A stretch of DNA of 64,000 bases from positions 6,512,501 to 6,576,500 of the forward strand of contig OX485808.1 of NCBI GenBank assembly GCA_950295325.1, in the 5' to 3' direction. Below are positions 11,741 through 24,003 of this stretch, in pieces; the stretch's first letter is position 1; each line of letters starts with the position of its first letter. A model generated the notes under the pieces. That model ran no database searches. It saw only the letters and a program-made list of their open reading frames with translations, and was not told the origin of the DNA. Origin of the DNA: Polytrichum commune. Lineage: Eukaryota > Streptophyta > Polytrichopsida > Polytrichales > Polytrichaceae. A program made the translations under genes and the position numbers.

Positions 11741-14700
11741 CAAACTTGAAAGGGAGGGGGTGAATGGACTTCAAATATCAAGGTAAAAGACTCTGACGTT
11801 TCTTTTTTTCTTTTCTTTTCTTTTGATGCAACTTTGTGATTGTTTCCATGATCTTAGACAATTTTGTTGAATGTATTCAATTTTCATTTGTCCCACTTGA
11901 AAATTTCCCATACTAACTTTCATTCAACAATGCATGTTACTTCTTATGTGCATAAATGTCTTTTATATCAATAACTAGGCATGTACTGAGTTTATTTGAT
12001 TTTGATGATATTTGTTGGTATCACTTCAAATTCTACATGTACACTAATATGTGCAATTAGGTCACTTTCATAGATTGGTTTTCTCTTATCCATGCAACTC
12101 ATCTTGGGTCAAAATCAAATCACAAAAACTATATAAAAACTATATATATTTATATGTATAGCATATAAAAAAGAAATGGAGTAACATATTTTATTCTTAT
12201 GGTAACGAATATTCAAAATAGTGTGTATTGTCAATAAATCGGCGTGAGGCAAGGTAATTGGATATATTGGTATAGTTTTATAATTATTTTTTCAATACAT
12301 CATCATCATACCAAGATTGAAGTATAGCTTTTCATGCCAACATCAAAGCTGTATTTAATGTGCAAAAGAAAAGATTATGTCTATAAGAATTGGGCTTTGA
12401 AGATTTTAACAATTTTGTGTAGTTTGGATGAATTGAGAACCTATGATCTTTGGATTTTAAATGAAATTTATTTTTCATATACTACTTAGAATTAATATTT
12501 TTAAGTTTTATAATATAAATAATACAATAATTATATATGTGACTTTTGAGCAATTACATTTGAAAGTTATTATTTTGCGAATGGTCATTTCAAATCATAG
12601 AAATATTTTCATATTTTAAAATATTAGTGGATGTTAGACTTTAATAGTCACATGTAATTTTTCAAATATATAAATAATTTAATTTAAATAAATATTAATA
12701 ATAATTGTAAACATTAATAATAATGTGGCTTTTTGTTCTTGATAAAATATTTGTGCACTGAATATATTATTTAGTGCTCAATCAACGACGAAGAACAACG
12801 AAAAATAAATAAGAATGAAAGTAGGTAGAGCAAAGTGAACAATGAGGAGGAGAAGGAGCAATGAGCCTATAGGAGCAACACAACACCAAGAGCACGAGAA
12901 CAATGCAAAAAGGAGCTTAAAGAAGTGAAGTAACGAGGAGTTGAGCAAAGCAATAAGATGAAGAGCACTTGGAAGAATTTTTTTTTTGAAAAAAGTGTAA
13001 GGATGTGTGCATCTCTTCCGTTCCTTCTCCCCCATGTGATAGTTGAGATGAAGGAACATTGGACGGCATAGATGCGGTTAACATTTGACATTGGAGTATT
13101 GTAATCATAGTGGACGGCTAGGATCTCCTTAGAAGCATCAAAGATGTAGTTCCATGCTAGCAATGAGTTAGTTGAAGAACATGGACGACTTCTTATAAGG
13201 TAACATATTCACGTTCATCATGCAATGAGTGCATACTCAAATTAATGAGTTGATGATCGTAAATATCACCATCCTAAATACAAGCTTAATCGGTATCTCA
13301 ATCTTCAAATGTCACTTTCAAAATTGCAATTTCTTTTCAATATATAGAAGTTTATGATGTTGAAGGCAATATTCAATGGATATTCAACATATGAAAGGTA
13401 CTCTATAGAAGCTTTGTGGGAATATAGACGATACACGTAGTCATATTGGGATAAATTAGTGTTATTTTGATTTTTTTCACCTATACATATTTTGGTTTTG
13501 ATTCTTAGCTTTCAATTTAATTACTTGTATAAGTTTGATTTTGATTTTGATTTTGAGTCTTCTTAAATTTTGATAATTTTTTAAAATTTTAAGTTAATTT
13601 TTTGGTCATAGTGTATTTTCTGCATTTCTTAATCAAATCATTAAAATTAATAAAATTAAAATTTTAACTTTGTTTTAAAATTTTATTTGTGATCCAAGTA
13701 AATTAAGGATTAAGTTTTGATGCTCAAAGTACTTTCTTTACAATAGATTTGAATTTTTTTGAATGCAATTTGGTTATTATCACTTGAAAGGAAGTATATT
13801 TTATCGTCATTATATTTGGAAAATGAAAACGTGATGATTGTTTACCACTTCTAATTCATGTCCGTGTGGTCATGGGGGGCAGAAGTGGCTACATACCTAT
13901 ATTCATAGGTGGAGTGTATCATCATTGTAAATGTCAATGTTGATGATTTGAGATTTGTTACATCCTTCATGATGCCCAAAATAAATTGTAGCTCAATCAT
14001 AAAATCGTGGGAGCATACATATTATCTTAATACATATTTTAAAGTGAAAGTGGTGAGTGAAATCAAGAACACGACACATTTGGTATTCTCAAGAGCCCTC
14101 AGTAACAAATTATGATCCTTCAATTATCACTTCAAAACAACAATATAAATAGATCAATGGAATTGCCTTTGGAGCATTGCGTAGAGATGTAAACCAATTT
14201 TGGATCGATTGAAATCACATTTTCTTGATATAAAAGTTTACGTGCATAGATGTTCACATCATTTTCACACTTGTTAATGTTATCAATAGGAAGAAACTAA
14301 CTCAAGTATTGTATTGTGCATATGAGTATCCTCAAATATCGTGGTACTTACGAATATCAATGTTTGTATAGTATAAGGCATTGGATCATTAACATTACTA
14401 ACATATATTTTATTCACGCCAACCTTGAAAGAGGTTTGGAGTTTCTATCTACCTATCTATCTTTGTATAGTATTGAAACTTTGAATATATGTTGTGTAGG
14501 TTTTTCGCATTGTTATTAGTACAATATTTTGATAATAGATGTGTTTACCTACACAACAATCCAATGTCCATAATAAATGTCTATATGTTTAGAATCACAA
14601 TCCACTTCTTGAAAATAGAAGTGCACATATATCTTGATTATTATTGGTAAATCCCAAACACTAAACATAAGTTGTTTAAGTTGTAAGGAATCACCTGCAA

Positions 14701-14751
14701 AACTCAATGAACATCATAGCCCAATTCTAAATTGAACCCCCTAGTTATTGC
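11741..14751. other. AT-rich DNA, no gene seen
   Basis: Very AT-rich in places (12.1-12.8 and 13.4-13.9 kb). No frame, RNA gene or repeat with support. A TTTTGATTTTGATT stutter lies near 13.53 kb. Confidence 0.5.
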
Positions 14752-14825
14752 CAACTACACTAAATAGTCTTATTAGTGTGGGCCACTATAATGTTCTAGA
14801 GTCCATATTGAGAATTAATGTAGGC
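14752..14825. mobile_element. truncated MITE, family C3
   Basis: CAACTACACTAAATAGTCTT followed by ATTAGTGTGGGCC matches the left end of the C3 element at 37,864-38,244. The rest is lost or unrecognisable. Confidence 0.55.
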
Positions 14826-15917
14826 ATCAAATATGGAACATAAAACCAACACCCATATATTGTTATCATACACTTGGAGGCTCCAAATAATTGCATTATG
14901 CCTTTGATACATATTGTTGGTTCTAGGTGTAATATTCGAGAAGAAGTCTATGGGCGATGGAAGCAGCTTCTGGCTTCTGGTGAGGCCACATTGCCTGTGC
15001 TTTCTCGACCGTCGGATTTGACCAATGTAACCCTCCTCCCCTGATCTCCTCCGTTCCTGCCACCACTCATCCACTGCGTTGGCTTGGATACACACACCAT
15101 AGCTCCCATAATGGAAAGAGGATGTGCTAGAATGTCGTTTCCACATGGGTTTCAAGTGGGTTCTAGTCATTGTAGGAGTCCCACGTAGCATGATATGAGG
15201 CTAAAGTTATTGTTTTCTTGTTGGTATAGAGAGTCCAAGTCTTGGACATTTAATTTTTGGGTACCCAGACCTCCAAATTCACACGACCAACACAAGGGGG
15301 AAAAAAAAGTTAGCTTTGAAGGTACACCTTTCACACCTATTATTGTGGCCCATTCTAATTCTGACTTACAACTATGGTTTTGACATTCCTTGCATATATG
15401 CTCAAAAATCACTTTGTATTGACAGAGTCATTTAGGTTTGATGGCGGGGGATGACAAGTATTACTTTAATGGATTAGCACACATGAAATTGCCAGGACTA
15501 TAAGGTAGATTCATTGAGTTCAAGTCTTTGTGTGATAAATCTTAGGGGGGCCTTAGGGTATACTGACCTCTCCCCCCGAATTTTTAATTACCCTATTTAT
15601 ATCTACAAAAGTAAGTTGAACCATTTACCCCTCGAATATGTACACTTTACACACAAGCCATACGTTCATTAAAATACCCTTTTGTACACCCACATGATAC
15701 CGTACATGTTACATTGAGTGCCTTCCTTGAGGCTTTAGCTCTTTATGCACACATGATGCCATGTTCCACTTCTCTTGCCACATACATTGAATCTAGGGAA
15801 CACACTTGAAAAACTTCCAAGTTCCACTTGATGTCCACTCCAGTGACTGGTCTCCGAAACTTAATCCCACTGCCAAATAATAATAATAATAAAATCTCCA
15901 ACCCACATATAATCTGA
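14826..15917. other. no gene seen
   Basis: A GC-richer patch at 14,940-15,190 leaves a 131-codon frame on the minus strand with a basic segment (QIRRSRKHRQCG), but nothing recognisable. The rest is AT-rich intergenic DNA. Confidence 0.35.
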
Positions 15918-16182
15918 AATGAGATTGGACTCTGTGCTCAAAATATGATAACCAGTCTAGGTACATTGATCAACATAGTTTTGGGGGTCCCATATGACCA
16001 TATCATGAGCATGAGATTCTTCACTTTGATATGAAAAATGTTTATATTAAGCTCCATAAATTATGAGGAAAGTGGTTATGGACTTCATTTGGATTTGCTA
16101 ACCATCTCATACTAATCGCATGTTTCACATTCTAGGACAATTGGGTCAGTTGGGAAAAATGACCATTTAGACTCATTAATTG
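15918..16182 (+). mobile_element. MITE family A, 5'-truncated
   Basis: Begins inside the family sequence (GAGATTGGACT). Continues through TATGATAACCA, GGATTTGCTAACCATCTC and CGCATGTTTCA to the right part. The left TIR is missing. It abuts the B copy at 16,183. Confidence 0.75.
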
Positions 16183-16561
16183 TAAGGTAGATGGGTCTTA
16201 AGTGGATCGTTTTCTTAATCGGACCCCTATATTTGATTGGTACGCGGTTCGGTGAGGATCAAAGAGCAAACATCATAAAGACACATGTTTAAAAGAGATT
16301 GGACTACATCTTCAAATATTAATAATCACTCTACACCTAAAATTGAATATAATTGGGAGAACCTATGTTATCAGTTAAGAAATCAACAAACGTGCTCTTC
16401 CAATAATCATAACTAAATCAAGGGAGGTCCAATCGTCAATCCAGTTTTTGCAGATGTTTCATCGTAGAATTGCTAATACAACACGAGTTTTGCTATGTAA
16501 ATCTAATCAATAGAAGTTGGAGAACATGAAAAACCAAACCAAATAACACCCGCATACCTTA
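16183..16561 (+). mobile_element. MITE family B, full copy
   Basis: Runs from TAAGGTAGATGGG to ACACCCGCATACCTTA. Family B blocks are visible: TTTTCTTAATCGGACCCC, GGTTCGGTGAGGATCAAAGA, AACAAACGTGC, TTCATCGTAGAATTGCTAA and TAGAAGTTGGAGAACATGA. There is no coding capacity. The left TIR is diverged towards family A. Confidence 0.8.
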
Positions 16562-16802
16562 AGTTGGAGACAAAAATGCAATTATCTATACAATTGGGTG
16601 TTGCATATACTCAGGAATCTGGCAACTTCTTCTCCGTATGAAGTTCTGTGCACTTGCCCCTAAAGCAACATTTTTGGCTTTCAATTATCAACTTTGACTT
16701 CTTGAACTTAAAAGGAAATTTCACCGTTTCTATACATAGAGTCTTGTGTGATTCTCAAAATACCACATTCATACACTTAATATATTTTACAAAAATCTTC
16801 AA

Positions 16803-17245
16803 GACTTTTTTTGTTTTGTTTTTGGAACAAATTGAAAATTCAATTGCAAGAAAGGAACCAAAATACAACCACCCTGGGAGAACCAACGCAACCGGAGGGG
16901 AAATCAAGAGATAATGCCCATGTGAGGTCTAACCTTCTAAGTGACCACAAAGTCGCTACAGGTCACAATAAGACCTTTGACAACCCAAACTTGAGTCAAA
17001 TTCTCTGAAGACATCTTGGTAGGTGATGTCCGGGCCTTTCCCAAGTCGGAGAGAGTACGTTTCCACTCAATCATGCCATAATCCTACAAGGCATCCCAGA
17101 TGACTTCGTGTGTCTTCTCAATGGGCCATCGTAAAGAATTGAGAACCAGATTGTTCCTTTGGCGCCAGATAGTCCACAAGAACCCACCTCTTAAGAAACA
17201 CCAAATGCGGCTAAACCGTTTCAATGTCTTGCACAGAAGTTGATC
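16803..17245 (-). mobile_element. 3' fragment of a LINE (zf-RVT end)
   Basis: On the minus strand a frame reads RIWCFLRGGFLWTIWRQRNN, followed by LVLN and PIEKTHEVIWDAL. This is the pattern seen at the C-terminal zinc-binding end of plant LINE reverse transcriptases. One stop interrupts it after WDAL. Downstream it leads to an A-rich tail (16,803-16,825 seen from the other strand). The fragment is 5'-truncated, as LINE copies usually are. Confidence 0.65.
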
Positions 17246-18308
17246 AACCGACTTTACAAAAAATTGAGCTAAGAATAAAGGTATTTCATAACATATAGTT
17301 CACGTTGTATATGTTTTCAAGATATGGAAGTCTTTCAAACAATAAGAGAGAAAAATCACATGCGGGAGCTATAAAGAATTTTACCACTTTTAGTAAGAAA
17401 CTCAATGAAGAGGAAAATTTCACTCAAAACATGTATGGATGACAATCATTAATATTGTTCTTTCAAAAAAACTTTTGCAGGTTATATAATAATGAGGGAA
17501 CCTCATTTGTTGTTGATTATCTCATCTTTAGTCATTTTTTCACTAGAACATCCCCCATCAAAATAGCTTCTAGTGGAAAGAAAGAAAGAAAGACATAGCT
17601 TCTAAAGAGATTCTCCCATTACCGGAGTAAGTTGAAGATAGGGTGCAAATACATCAAGCACATGAAGGACTCCAATGTTCAATCGTATGTAACATCTAGT
17701 AGTTTTAGCCATTGTTTTGTACATACCAAATTCCTTAGTTTTCAAATCATCTTACACATACTTAAATGATATGTCCTAGGGTCCAAGACCAAAGAAACTC
17801 CATGATTGATGTTTTTGGTCAAGAGCAAAATTTTGGACCCAAGGAGTTTACACCAACATTCTCGTTTTATCAATTAAGGTTGCCTCAACCTTAGAGTATG
17901 CAAAAATAAATAAAGGGGCACTGAGGTTGACACAACCTTGACCGATAAAATGAGAGAGTTTGTATCTGTTTAAGAGGAGTGATAGTGGAGGATTCTTTTT
18001 CTTGCATAGAGAAACAAGTTCTAAAGAGTATGCAATTTTTTTTAAAGAATTCAAAATTATGAATATGGAAATTGGTTCAAATTTAAAAGCATAAATATTA
18101 GGGTTACACATAGTCAGTCTATAGGTTAACCCATGACCGCTCATCTTAATGGTACTCCTTGGCTACAACAATTGTAGAAACTCTTATGAGGGCAATCAAT
18201 CATAAGTTGCCACCACAAAATCTTTAACTTTGTTCACCTAGTATGTATGATCTCATCCATGTCGGCATTACATGACCCTAGTGCAATGAACCAAGAGTAC
18301 CAGCTGCT
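17246..18308. other. no gene seen
   Basis: Intergenic AT-rich DNA with no supported gene or repeat; a short GAAA stutter near 17,577. Confidence 0.5.
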
Positions 18309-18505
18309 ATTTACAAGTGAACCGGTTGAGTTTGAGAATAACTGATTCAAGTTCAAGACTTCATGAAAATTACCCATCATTTTAGAGGGGTCGATGGAAT
18401 ATACCTCAAATTAATAGAGCAAAACCAAAAGATCACAACATGTAATTGGTTGGACTTGGAAACACTAGGATTTTGACCAATTATGCCCAAAAACCTCCCT
18501 GGTCA
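18309..18505 (+). repeat. R3 repeat, single copy
   Basis: Forward R3 unit: GAACCGGTTGAGTTTGAG, GTTCAAGACTTC, TTTTAGAGG, TTGGACTTGGAAACACTAGG and TTATGCCCAAAAACCTCCC. Confidence 0.8.
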
Positions 18506-18562
18506 CAATCCTAGTGAGTGGTGAAATGGGCTTGGTCGATTATGGACATTAATGTGGTCTTA

Positions 18563-18700
18563 GGAGAGTAGGCTAGTCTTGGGGGGGGGGGACCATTTAA
18601 AACCCATCTAAGGCAGACGTGCCTAATTCCAACACAACGATAATCTAGACACTTATATTTGAGTGGTATAATGTGGTTGGGTGTGGATCTTAGAATGCAA
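18563..18700 (+). mobile_element. MITE family A fragments
   Basis: A right-end piece with a G10 run and GACCATTTAAAACCCATCTAA is joined directly to a left-end piece (GGCAGACGTGCCTAATTC to GGTTGGGTGTGGATC). Both are incomplete. This looks like the junction of two tandem copies. Confidence 0.65.
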
Positions 18701-18745
18701 TGGTCATGGGGCGTCAATCTTGTGCGTAAAGTATCCCTTAGTTCC

Positions 18746-19152
18746 TTAGGGCCGGTTCACACGGGTTCCGAAGTCCTAACTCCCAAGTCACTTGAGGTCA
18801 ATCCATGCAATCTCAGCCGTTGAGAGCATGGAAGTTGGGACTTACCACTTCACACAAGGTCCCAAATCCTAAGTCCCAAGTATGACACGAATGCCTGCAT
18901 GGCAACACTTTTGGAAGTGAGGGCTTGGGACTTGTGTTGAGGATTGGGACGAGCTAAAACCTAGACCCAACTCTCAACACAAGTCCCACAGTTCTTTTCC
19001 TTCACATAACATAATCAATATCTGACTTTAATGATAACTAACCATATTGTAACGGTTCCTTGAGGATCAAAAGTCGGGAGTTTGACTCTATGCTGGGACT
19101 TGCAAACATGAGCGGGACTTGGGACTTGGGACCCCATGTGAACCAGCCCTTG
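18746..19152. mobile_element. Tourist-like (PIF/Harbinger) MITE
   Basis: TTA, then GGGCCGGTTCACACGGG at the left. At the right is CCCATGTGAACCAGCCC followed by TTG, a near-perfect inverted end with a TTA-type flank as in PIF/Harbinger elements. The interior holds further inverted pairs built on GGGACTTGTGTTGAG. There is no coding capacity. Confidence 0.75.
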
Positions 19153-19554
19153 GGTTATTTTGAATCTCCTCCCCCTTGGCCTAGCCCCCCATGGCGGGAC
19201 CTTTAGCACCTTTTGGTGGGCCCCGCGGGTACTCTTGGGGGAAAGGACAAAGCGAACATGGCAATGAGCAAGTTGTAGGTGACAAACAACGTCCCTTCAC
19301 CAAACATGCATGGACATTGGCAGGTATAAATCATTTGAGCGACGATCCGGTCAAACGATTCGAGCTTTCATGTGGTACAAATGACTTCTCGTAGGTAGTA
19401 GGTTGCACCATTATAATAAATGTGTGTGTGTGTGTGAGTGAAAATCTATAAAATAACGTCCTACTTTGCCACGAGAAAGCGTATGTATGTATGTAAGTAG
19501 GTTATAGGTATGTGAGTTTGTCCTCCCCACATGTTCGTTGCCAATCATGGTCAC
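19153..19554. other. no gene seen
   Basis: Intergenic DNA with a short (TG)n run near 19,422 and a GTAT stutter near 19,482. Confidence 0.5.
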
Positions 19555-19788
19555 TAAGGTAGATGGGTCTTAAATGGTTGCTTTTTCCGACTTAGCTCAC
19601 TCCTCCTAGGTTGTGAAACACGCGATTAGTATGAGATGGTTAGTAAATCCAAATCGAGGTTGTGCTTGTTTTCCTTGTAATTTTTGGAGATCATATGAGT
19701 ATCTTATTCATTATCATTTAGTGAAGATTCTTGTACTCGTTGAGTGCTTTCATGTTAGTTGAGGGAAGAGGTTCACAACAACCTAAGG
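19555..19788 (-). mobile_element. MITE family A, partial, reversed
   Basis: Starts with the family right TIR read in reverse (TAAGGTAGATGGGTCTTAAA), followed by the inverted GGATTTACTAACC-type interior. It breaks off before the left half, where the next reversed copy begins. Confidence 0.75.
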
Positions 19789-20169
19789 TAAGGTAGACGT
19801 GTGTTGGTTGGATGTTTTTCTCTCTGCACCCACTTCTTGTAGGATATGAAACACATAATTAGGGTGAGATTATTGGCAAATCTAAATTATGCCCGTCGCC
19901 ATTTGTCTCATAATATTTGGAGCTCATATGAATACCTTATTCATTATCAAAGTGAAGATTCTCGTGCTCATTAAGTGGTCCCAAATTATTATTATTAATA
20001 ATGATGATAATTGAACCTCATGGTTATCATATTCTGAAAATGCAATCCAACTTCTTTTAAAGACACGATGCCTTTTTGTTATCAGCTCTTGGGGCCCCAC
20101 CAAACCACATACCACTCAAATATAAGTGTTTGATCAAGAGAAGTGACCAGATTTAGCACATCTACCTAA
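19789..20169 (-). mobile_element. MITE family A, nearly full, reversed
   Basis: Runs from TAAGGTAGACGTG to CACATCTACCTAA, with the whole family interior in reverse order (ATATGAATACC, TTATCATATTCTG, CCACATACCACTCAAATATA). The G-run expected in the middle is absent; it is replaced by an ATTATTATTATTAATAATGA stretch. Confidence 0.8.
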
Positions 20170-20258
20170 CCCTCACCACTTTGCCTCTCATGCGTTTTGC
20201 TTCACAGATTGGCAAGCTCCAAGAGCCCACCTTGTGAACGAAGATTGAACCCAACATC

Positions 20259-20635
20259 TAAGGTAGACATGCCCAATTTTTAATTGGACACCCCATTTTG
20301 AGCGGTATGTGGTTAGCTATGGCTCCAAGAACGGATATCAAAGAGACATGTGTTTAAGACAAAGTGCACTACGTGCTCAAAATATAATAATCATTCTAGG
20401 TCAATAATCAACATATTTGGGGAAGGGGGGGGGGGGGACGTATATGACTATTGAATGAACATGAAAATCTTCACTTTGACAATGAATAAGATATATCCGT
20501 ATCATTTGAATTCCAAAAAATATGAAAACAAGTGGCTACATCCTATATTCGGATTTGCTAATAATTTCATACTAACCGCGTATTTCATATCCTAAGAGAA
20601 GTGGGCTAGGAAGAAAATTTCAACCATTTATATCA
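20259..20635 (+). mobile_element. MITE family A, right end lost
   Basis: Begins TAAGGTAGACATGCC and carries the complete interior with a long G-run (about 13 G near 20,427-20,439). It stops after CAACCATTTATA, without the right TIR. Confidence 0.8.
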
Positions 20636-21047
20636 ATGTGAAGATACTTTTTTTATAAAAATGATCATCCCACATGTTTGTCCTCCCACACGTTCATTGC
20701 CAATCATGCTCACTACTTGCGCCACTTTGCCTCCCGGGCTTTGAGCTTCTTCACAAAACGGTGAGCTCCAAGAGTACACCTAAGGTACATGGACCTTGTT
20801 TGGTCACTCTTTAAAGATGAACACGTCTAGTTGATTAGTGTATACCAAGACTTCTTGCATAAGAGCAGACAACCGCGTGCTAGATTAAAATCGAACTACC
20901 TATAAGCTCAAAAATAAAGGCACCGCTCTAGGGACTCTCAAGAAACAAAACATTGATGTCATCTTGGTACCACTTTCTCCAAGTAACCAGATATGTCTTT
21001 ATGGGGTTCATAGTTGAAGCCTTCAACATTCCCTTTTTTGAAACATG
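20636..21047. other. no gene seen
   Basis: Intergenic DNA between MITE copies. CCACATGTTTGTCCTCCC-type sequence here resembles 19.5 kb, hinting at a small duplicated flank. Confidence 0.4.
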
Positions 21048-21250
21048 TAAGGTAGAAGTGCCTGATTCGGCTGCTTATCTTGATTTATCACCTATGTTTG
21101 AGTGGTATGTGGTTTGGTGTGGTTCTAAGAACGCATACCTAAAAGCGCGTGTTTGAAAGAGATGGGACTGTATGTTCAAAAGATATGATAACCATTCTAA
21201 GTTCAATAAACAACATGATTGGGAAAACTTACATGACCATTTGATTACCC
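21048..21250 (+). mobile_element. MITE family A, left half
   Basis: TAAGGTAGAAGTGCCTGATTC through TTTGAGTGGTATGTGG to ACATGACCATTTGATTA. The right half is replaced by the LINE-derived sequence that follows. Confidence 0.75.
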
Positions 21251-21282
21251 CAAATTGCATGATGGCTACCTAGTTTATTGAA

Positions 21283-21560
21283 CATACTTAGGGTCGAGCT
21301 AGCTGCCATCTTAATAATCTTAATTGCCACATTAAGACACACACGAGACACCTTCACACTCATAGATAACCTCAACAATGTTTATCTAAAAAAGAACCAT
21401 ATTAGGCACCCATCATCCCAACATAACCACCCTAAAAAATTACTTAAATCAATAATTGTCCACAAAATCATCTGGTCCACTCACAAGATCACAATACAAA
21501 AAGTCAAAGCACACCCAAAAGTATCAAGAAATGAAATAAATAATCGACCATACCACCCTA
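21283..21560 (+). mobile_element. LINE RNase H fragment
   Basis: One frame reads RVELAAILIILIATLRHTRD, then TFTLIDNLNNVYL, and later HPKKLLKSIIV and ITIQKVKAHPKVSRNE. The order RVELAA, D-N, HP-K and KVKAH--V--NE fits the ribonuclease H domain of non-LTR retrotransposons. The fragment has no LINE 5' part. It lies between a truncated MITE A and a C2 MITE. Confidence 0.6.
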
Positions 21561-21711
21561 GATAAACCAACCCCCACATCCCCCACATTGCACATATATA
21601 TTGCACATACCACACCATAATGGTTGAACGGATTCTCGGGTGCAAAATACCTATGAAGCAATCCCAAATCTACAATCATACATAAACAAAGAACACCGAC
21701 AACAAGAACTT

Positions 21712-22077
21712 CACTAAAAATGATGTTTAGTGTCATTAATACTAATTGTCTTGCTCCATACTAATTGTAAACCACGGTGTAGTGTCACCAACACTAAATG
21801 TTAACCCAACAATGCTTGTCATTCCTTGTAATTTTTTGGGGGAAATAATAGATTTACAGTGTTGCAATTACTGTCATTTACCAAGTGATTGTTCATCCAT
21901 GGCAATATTTCATCACAAGTTGCTGACAAGAGAAGAGGAGTTAGGGTTTTGGCCAATGGATGAACTCATCCATCATCCATGACAATATTCGTTCACTTAT
22001 TCATAAGAAGTGTCATCCGAAAAGTTGCCATAGGGACATAATATACCATATGACAATAAATATCATGTTTAGTGTAG
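21712..22077 (-). mobile_element. CACTA-ended MITE, family C2, reversed
   Basis: CACTAAAAATGATGTTTAGTG at one end and CATGTTTAGTGTAG at the other are inverted. The interior matches the copies at 1.05 and 27.47 kb in reverse order (CATCCATGGCAATATTTCAT, AAGAAGTGTCATCCG). Confidence 0.75.
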
Positions 22078-22395
22078 CACTAGCCCAAGCCAAATTCATC
22101 TATGTGGATAAATGGGTATCCAATGATCATTTCCAACCATAAGCTCTCTAACCACTTTTAGAAAGCCCCCGACATCTCCCGGATGCACAAATAACACAAA
22201 CATCAAAGTTTCACTACAACCAAGACATGGGCAGTCACCGAAAAAATAAATTATGGGTGAATCACACGTCCAAACCCAAATTGCATTGTACGCCGAAACA
22301 ACCAAACAAATACTTGGCTGCACCTACTATCTACATGCTCAAACAAACACATAAAAATGACTTTGAATAGCCCACATCAACAACACATTCACTTG

Positions 22396-22575
22396 GAATA
22401 ATGAATAAGACCTTCACTTGCACTTTGAAAGTTATGTGGAAAGTGGCTATGGCTTGGATTTGGATTTGGATTTGCTAACCATCTCATACCAATGGCTTGT
22501 TTCCATATCTAGGGAGAAGTGGACTACCAAGCTGGAGATAGTAACCATTTTGAGACCCATCCTCCTTATTTACAA
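22396..22575 (+). mobile_element. MITE family A, right half only
   Basis: AATGAATAAGACCTTCACTT, GTGGAAAGTGGCTATGG, GGATTTGCTAACCATCTC and GAGACCCATCCTCCTTA match the right half of family A. A GGATTT triplication is local. Confidence 0.65.
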
Positions 22576-23534
22576 GACGGAATTGGTGAGTGGGATTCTC
22601 AAAATTGCCAATTCACGGAAGTAAATTAAGAAGCATGATGCCATACATTGTTGTCAACTCGTGGCATCGATATTCCGTTTCCATTTGCGTTTCTCAATGA
22701 ACATCTTGCACTCTAATACCGTAGCTCTCTAGCAGCTTGGGCAAAAGATAATTAACTTCAAAGGTGCCTAAATTTCTAGAAGATTAATTTTGTTACGTGT
22801 CCAAAAAAAAAGAAATAACATTCAAAGAGTGCCTAAAATCACAATAATGCAGGTGACATTCACTGGAATCCATCAAATTAGCATCAAATAACTTCAACAG
22901 TGTCCTCACGCGGCATCAATCTCACTCACGGTCTAAAAACAATACAACCATGATTTTGCTCCACAAAACAAGAATTTGTTGCCAAGCAGAACCCTGACAT
23001 ACAAGTAAAAGACAAACTTCAGGGTAAGGAATATCGGTTAAGCGAAGTGTTTAGTTTCATCCTAGCCGCCATAGATGAAACTACAGAAAACCATCCATAA
23101 ATCATAGAAACAACTTGGATGAATGTCTAACTTGTTCTAAATGACTTTTTGAATCTGCGCAATTCTAGAGTATTCTTTTCTGGGCTGCCTAACTTACTTT
23201 CGCACTCTAATTAATCATTAGGCAGAAAGATACCCAAGCCACTAGAAAGCTACGGTAATCGTAGAAATACTATTGGCCGATTTGTACTAGCATACTTATG
23301 CTATCCCAACTTCTAAGGCTATTCAATAATTGAGACCATTATATACCTCGCTGTGAACGCTTTGTCAGAAGCCTGCATTATTTCCTCTAGGCGTCGTTTA
23401 GGCTTGTACTAGTGCTTACTATACCACAATGTAGTGTGGCCTAAAACCGGTCTCAAACCCTCCGAATCTTTGCACTTATTATAGTGTTCCCATAATTTAC
23501 GAGATATCCTGACACACGCTATGTAAACCACTTA
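22576..23534. other. no gene seen
   Basis: Intergenic DNA; no frame, RNA gene or repeat with support. Confidence 0.5.
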
Positions 23535-24003
23535 GGTACACACGAGCCCAAGAGCCGTGACCGTGAGATTGTGAGAGCCCAAAAGAAAGTGTCCAAACGC
23601 CGTCCCAACACACTTCCAAAATCATGTCGTGTGGTCACGGGCCTTCAAGTGTAGTGTGAAGTCATATGTCCGGGCCCTCAACCAAATGCTATTTTGATAA
23701 ATTTCTATTCAAGCGGGGTCTTCTCGCATATGATAAATATATTGGATTGATGGTTATGAGATTATGGAGTGTTGTGGTCTCTCGGTTTTGTGTTAGGCCT
23801 ACCTCCAAGAGGTGGTTTTTGAATATAGTCCAAGTGGCCATGAAACATGATCCATTCGATGCCATGTAGGAATTTATTTAGGCTTTACATCCATCTTGCA
23901 TTCACTTACTCTGTTGGTCCCTCAAGTGTAGTGTGAAGCGAACTTGGATAGGCTCCGTCTTTTCCACCAATGAGAGTACTTGAAGTGGAATGGACATAGG
24001 CCC
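23535..24003 (+). mobile_element. Tourist-like MITE, degraded copy
   Basis: Shares blocks in the same order with the element at 24,004-24,635: GAGCCCAAGAGCCGTGACC, CAAGTGTAGTGTGAAG, CTACCTCCAAGAGGTGG and GTGAAGCGAACTTGG. The TIRs are worn. It lies head-to-tail with the next copy. Confidence 0.6.

Noticed and set aside
14796-15191. 131-codon minus-strand frame near 15 kb
   Set aside because: It overlaps a truncated C3 MITE and has no recognised motif or splice context.
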